This document shows positions 61,902 to 64,000 of a stretch of DNA of 64,000 nt, piece after piece. Source of the stretch: Stenotrophomonas sp. ESTM1D_MKCIP4_1 (GTDB lineage Bacteria; Pseudomonadota; Gammaproteobacteria; Xanthomonadales; Xanthomonadaceae); NCBI RefSeq assembly GCF_003086895.1, contig NZ_CP026004.1, positions 108,217 to 172,216 on the forward strand, in the 5' to 3' direction. Both the position numbers and the translations under genes were made by a program. Numbering within the stretch: the stretch's first letter is position 1; every line of letters begins with the position of its first letter. Under the pieces are notes generated by a model that did not search any database, was not told the DNA's origin, and worked only from the letters and a program-made list of their open reading frames with translations.

Positions 61902-63059
61902 ATGATCACTTTTCCGTCGTCGCCGCGCGCGCTCCTCACCCTCCTGGCCGTCGCCGCGCTCGCGGGCTGCGCCACCACGGGCACCCGTCCTGGATCACCC
62001 GCCCAGTCCAAGCCCGCTGCCGCCACCTACGCCAGGGTGGACTGGAAGGCGCTGCCGGCCGTCGCCGATGTCGACCTGCTGGCCGGCTTCAGCGCCTGGC
62101 GCAGCAGCTGCACCCGCCTGAAGAGCGATGCGGTCTGGGCCCAGCCCTGCGCGACTGCAGCCACGGTGTCCGACAAGGATTCGGCGGCGATCCGCCAGTT
62201 CCTGCAGCGCGACCTCGACGTGTACGCATTGCGCGCCGGGGGCCACCAGGCCGATGGCCTGATCACCGGCTACTACGAACCCATCTACTCCGGCAGCCTC
62301 ACCCGCACCGCGACCGCCACCGTGCCGGTGTATGGCACGCCCGACGATCTGATCGTGGTGCAGCTGGACAGTCTCTACCCGGAACTGAAGGGCAAGCGCC
62401 TGCGCGGCCGCCTCGATGGCAAGGTCCTCAAGCCCTATGACGATGCAGGCACCATTGCCGGCAAGGGTGCCAAGGCGCCCGTGCTGGCCTGGCTGACCGA
62501 CCCGATGGACCTGCAGCTGCTGCAGATCCAGGGTTCGGGCCGGGTGCGCCTGGCCGACGGCACGCAGGTGCGGCTGGCCTATGCCGAACAGAACGGCCAC
62601 CCCTACCGCGCCATCGGCCGCTGGCTGGTGGACCAGGGCGAGCTGAAGAAGGAAGACGTCACCATGGATGCGATCCGCGCCTGGGCGAAGGCGCACCCCG
62701 CGCGCGTGCCGGAGCTGCTGCGCAGCAACCCCAGCTACGTGTTCTTCGTGCGCAGCGCCGACAGCCCGGAAGGCCCGCGCGGTTCCCTGAATGTGCCGCT
62801 CACCGCCGGCTACAGCGTCGCGGTGGACCGCAGCGTGGTGCCGCTGGGCAGCCTGCTGTGGCTGTCCACCACGCGCCCGGATGGCAGCCCGGTGGTGCGC
62901 CCGGTGGCCGCACAGGACACCGGTGGTGCCATTGCCGGCGAAGTGCGCGCCGATCTGTACTGGGGCAGTGGCGATGCCGCCGGCAAGCTGGCCGGCGACA
63001 TGAAGCAGAAGGGCAATATCTGGATGCTGTGGCCGAAGGGCGCCCCCCTGCCGAACTGA
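61902..63059 (+). CDS. mltA: Membrane-bound lytic murein transglycosylase A
   Basis: A 385-residue lipoprotein (lipobox ALAGCA) with the MltA fold: LITGYYEPIYSGSLTRTATA, QGSGRVRLADG and the C-terminal 3D domain with the catalytic aspartate (VAAQDTGGAIAGEVRADLYW, GSGDAAGKLAG). It cleaves the MurNAc-GlcNAc bond with formation of 1,6-anhydro ends at the outer membrane. I used the ATG at 61902 (MITFPSSPRA). Amidase and transglycosylase side by side would together release muropeptides. Confidence 0.95.
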   Translation: MITFPSSPRALLTLLAVAALAGCATTGTRPGSPAQSKPAAATYARVDWKALPAVADVDLLAGFSAWRSSCTRLKSDAVWAQPCATAATVSDKDSAAIRQFLQRDLDVYALRAGGHQADGLITGYYEPIYSGSLTRTATATVPVYGTPDDLIVVQLDSLYPELKGKRLRGRLDGKVLKPYDDAGTIAGKGAKAPVLAWLTDPMDLQLLQIQGSGRVRLADGTQVRLAYAEQNGHPYRAIGRWLVDQGELKKEDVTMDAIRAWAKAHPARVPELLRSNPSYVFFVRSADSPEGPRGSLNVPLTAGYSVAVDRSVVPLGSLLWLSTTRPDGSPVVRPVAAQDTGGAIAGEVRADLYWGSGDAAGKLAGDMKQKGNIWMLWPKGAPLPN

Positions 63060-63066
63060 ACCGGCA

Positions 63067-63135
63067 GGGGTCGGATCCCTTTCCGCAGGAAAGGGCTCTG
63101 ACCCCATATGCCCCGCAGGAAAGGGCTCTGACCCC
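63067..63135. repeat. 39-nt GGGGTC...GACCCC palindrome and partial copy
   Basis: GGGGTCGGATCCCTTTCCGC then AGGAAAGGGCTCTGACCCC (63067-63105), followed by a partial repeat of its right side (63111-63135). Third site of this family in the window. Confidence 0.85.
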
Positions 63136-63179
63136 AAATGCCTGATAATGGCGCCATTCCGAACCTTCCGGCCGCAGTA

Positions 63180-63473
63180 ATGAAGAACATCAAGAACAAC
63201 ACCGCCAAGAAGTACTACAAGCACTGGGCCGAATCGGGCCTGGGCAAGGGCAACGTGCTGATGGAAGCCCGCGGCGAGAAGATCGTGCGGCAGGTTGAAA
63301 TCTACGGCACCAAGCTGGTCTGGGCCGATGAGCACGGCCAGAGCGATGACCGCTTCCTGCTGGCCGACCAGCCGGTCTCGTTCCTGGATTTCGACGAGGA
63401 CGACGAAATCTCCGCCCGCGAATTTGAAAGCGCCTGGAAGAAGGCCAGGGAAGCCACCGGCTACCCGGTGTAA
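63180..63473 (+). CDS. Small protein of unknown function
   Basis: A 97-residue soluble protein (MKNIKNNTAKKYYKHWAESG start; ends KKAREATGYPV) with an acidic stretch FLDFDEDDEISAREFESAW. No signal peptide and no motif I can name. I prefer the ATG at 63180 because a -10-like TGATAAT lies at about 63143-63149, which would place the transcript start after the in-frame ATG at 63138; the longer form has 14 more residues. It is a lone gene between two repeat blocks. Confidence 0.7.
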   Translation: MKNIKNNTAKKYYKHWAESGLGKGNVLMEARGEKIVRQVEIYGTKLVWADEHGQSDDRFLLADQPVSFLDFDEDDEISAREFESAWKKAREATGYPV

Positions 63474-63496
63474 GCCCCCGCGCAACACCTGCCTTT

Positions 63497-63655
63497 GTAG
63501 AGTCGAGCCCTGCTCGACTGCTTCACCGCTCTCGTAGAGTCGAGCTTGCTCGACTGCTTCACCGCTCTCGTAGAGTCGAGCTTGCTCGACTGCTTCACCG
63601 CTCTCGTAGAGTCGAGCTTGCTCGACTGCTCTTGGCAACAGCAGTCGAGCAAGCT
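63497..63655. repeat. Tandem REP array, last inverted copy cut by the IS element
   Basis: Four direct copies at 36-37 bp steps (63497, 63534, 63570, 63606) of GTAGAGTCGAGCTTGCTCGA plus CTGCTTCACCGCTCTC; the second and third are identical. A fifth, inverted copy (63641-63655, GCAGTCGAGCAAGCT) stops in the palindrome centre, where TGTATG begins instead of CGACTCTAC. The intact form is at 50404-50427. Confidence 0.92.
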
Positions 63656-63880
63656 TGTATGTTCCCGCCGGCTCCTACGAGGTATGTAGGAGCCAGGGTG
63701 GAGGGACCGTCAAGCAAGCATCTGCGGAATCGAGCCGACAGACGAGTCGAGCGATCCCCATCCCGCACACGAACGTCGATAAAGGATCGTACGGCCCCCA
63801 AAAGGGGATCGTCGATGTAGGCAAGCTAACGTCGGTGCGGTACCACCCCAGCCCCTTAAGGATAGCTGGGAGCAGTGCAA
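63656..63880 (+). ncRNA. Candidate bridge RNA of the IS110 element
   Basis: The leader begins with a perfect 9-bp hairpin (GGCTCCTAC/GTAGGAGCC, 63670-63694). Downstream AGCAAGC (63713-63719) equals the left side of the REP target, and GAGTCGAGC (63744-63752) is the exact complement of the target from the presumed CT core rightward (GCTCGACTC). They occur in the order left guide, right guide, with 24 nt between, as in the target-binding loop of the IS621 bridge RNA. CGATCCCC/GGGGATCG (63752-63759 with 63804-63811) may close a further stem holding the donor loop. The donor guides could not be identified. Confidence 0.6.
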
Positions 63881-64000
63881 ATGTCCGATTCTCTTGATAT
63901 TGGCCTGGACGTTGACTCCAAGGAGCTCGTGCCAGCGGTGGCCGACTGCAAGGCGGGTGACAGAATCCCGAACACCAAGGCTGGCATCGCCAGATGGCTC
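63881..64000 (+). CDS. IS110-family DEDD transposase, N-terminal 40 residues
   Basis: The reading frame MSDSLDIGLDVDSKELVPAV continues to the right edge of the window. The GLDVDSKEL stretch holds the first catalytic aspartate (Asp10) of the RuvC-like DEDD domain, and the IPNTKAGIARWL segment is the usual next block of IS110 transposases. GGGAG lies 8 bases before the ATG. The rest of the RuvC-like and the serine-containing Tnp domain would lie beyond 64000. Confidence 0.88.
   Translation, partial: MSDSLDIGLDVDSKELVPAVADCKAGDRIPNTKAGIARWL

Larger units (their letters stand above)
63656..64000 (+). mobile_element. IS110-family insertion sequence, left part
   Basis: The left boundary is set by the break in the inverted REP copy at 63655. 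A 225-nt non-coding leader and the first 40 codons of the transposase are in the window; the right end is outside. The long leader upstream of the transposase is typical of the IS110 group rather than the IS1111 group. IS110-family elements are known to insert in REP sequences. Confidence 0.85.

Noticed and set aside
63670..63694. Hairpin as another GTAG REP copy
   Set aside because: It contains GTAGGAGCC, but it lies inside the IS boundary, is not followed by REP-type spacer, and fits better as the 5' stem of the leader RNA.
63771..63816. Donor-binding guide in the IS110 leader
   Set aside because: The complement of core plus left end (CATACAAG) is not found; CACACGA near 63766 pairs only with a mismatch and a wobble. 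Without the right IS end this cannot be judged.

Overview
The window is high-GC, densely coded gammaproteobacterial DNA. Several things point to Stenotrophomonas (Xanthomonadaceae), probably the S. maltophilia group: the protein set (fused IorA/IorB indolepyruvate oxidoreductase, M56/BlaI pair, several I78-type inhibitors, Xanthomonas-like methylglyoxal synthase start) and the many short palindromes starting with GTAG, which match the SMAG/REP family described in that species. The assignment is inferred from sequence features; no database search was made.

Layout. 1-8.3 kb: start of a probable mgsA, a BvgS-like sensor kinase that lacks its phospho-accepting histidine, and glutamate synthase (gltB-gltD, minus strand) with two REPs between the subunits. 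8.4-12.1 kb: two I78-type inhibitors, topoisomerase IB, an SDR with a histone-H1-like tail, and a decayed hydrolase fragment. 12.2-16.8 kb: a lower-GC accessory block (metallophosphoesterase, SDR, MFS exporter, divergent LysR regulator). 17.1-19.8 kb: BlaI-type repressor with paired operators, its M56 partner, and a third I78 lipoprotein. 19.9-23.4 kb: a helicase/exonuclease pair resembling Bacillus MrfA/MrfB. 23.6-24.9 kb: two small exported proteins. 25.0-37.3 kb: a nine-gene minus-strand operon with two Tat-type TldD-like peptidases, a TldE-like partner, DUF4159, MoxR, DUF58, a BatA-like protein, a DUF4175-like protein and a terminal membrane protein. 38.0-44.2 kb: DUF938 methyltransferase, indolepyruvate oxidoreductase, TPR protein, AEC transporter. 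44.4-55.2 kb: Ycf46-like AAA ATPase, ParA, SixA, YceI, phospholipase D/cardiolipin synthase, thioesterase, acyltransferase, YheT hydrolase, TPR-sulfotransferase, PEBP. 55.5-57.2 kb: META/DUF4377 lipoprotein and uppP. 57.2-61.0 kb: nitrogen assimilation (glnA with a sigma-54 promoter and NtrC-type sites, PII, amtB). 61.1-63.5 kb: AmiD-like amidase, mltA and a small protein. 63.5-64.0 kb: a REP array whose last copy is interrupted by the left end of an IS110-family element.

Connections. Ammonium uptake (AmtB/PII), glutamine synthetase at one end and glutamate synthase at the other cover the GS-GOGAT cycle. AmiD-like amidase, MltA, UppP and the BlaI/M56 pair concern the cell wall. The most interesting signals are (1) the 225-nt leader of the IS110 element, which carries two segments matching the left and right halves of the REP it has entered, as expected of a target-specifying bridge RNA, and (2) the Tat-TldD/TldE-MoxR-DUF58-DUF4175 operon, which looks like an exported peptide-processing system with no assigned role.
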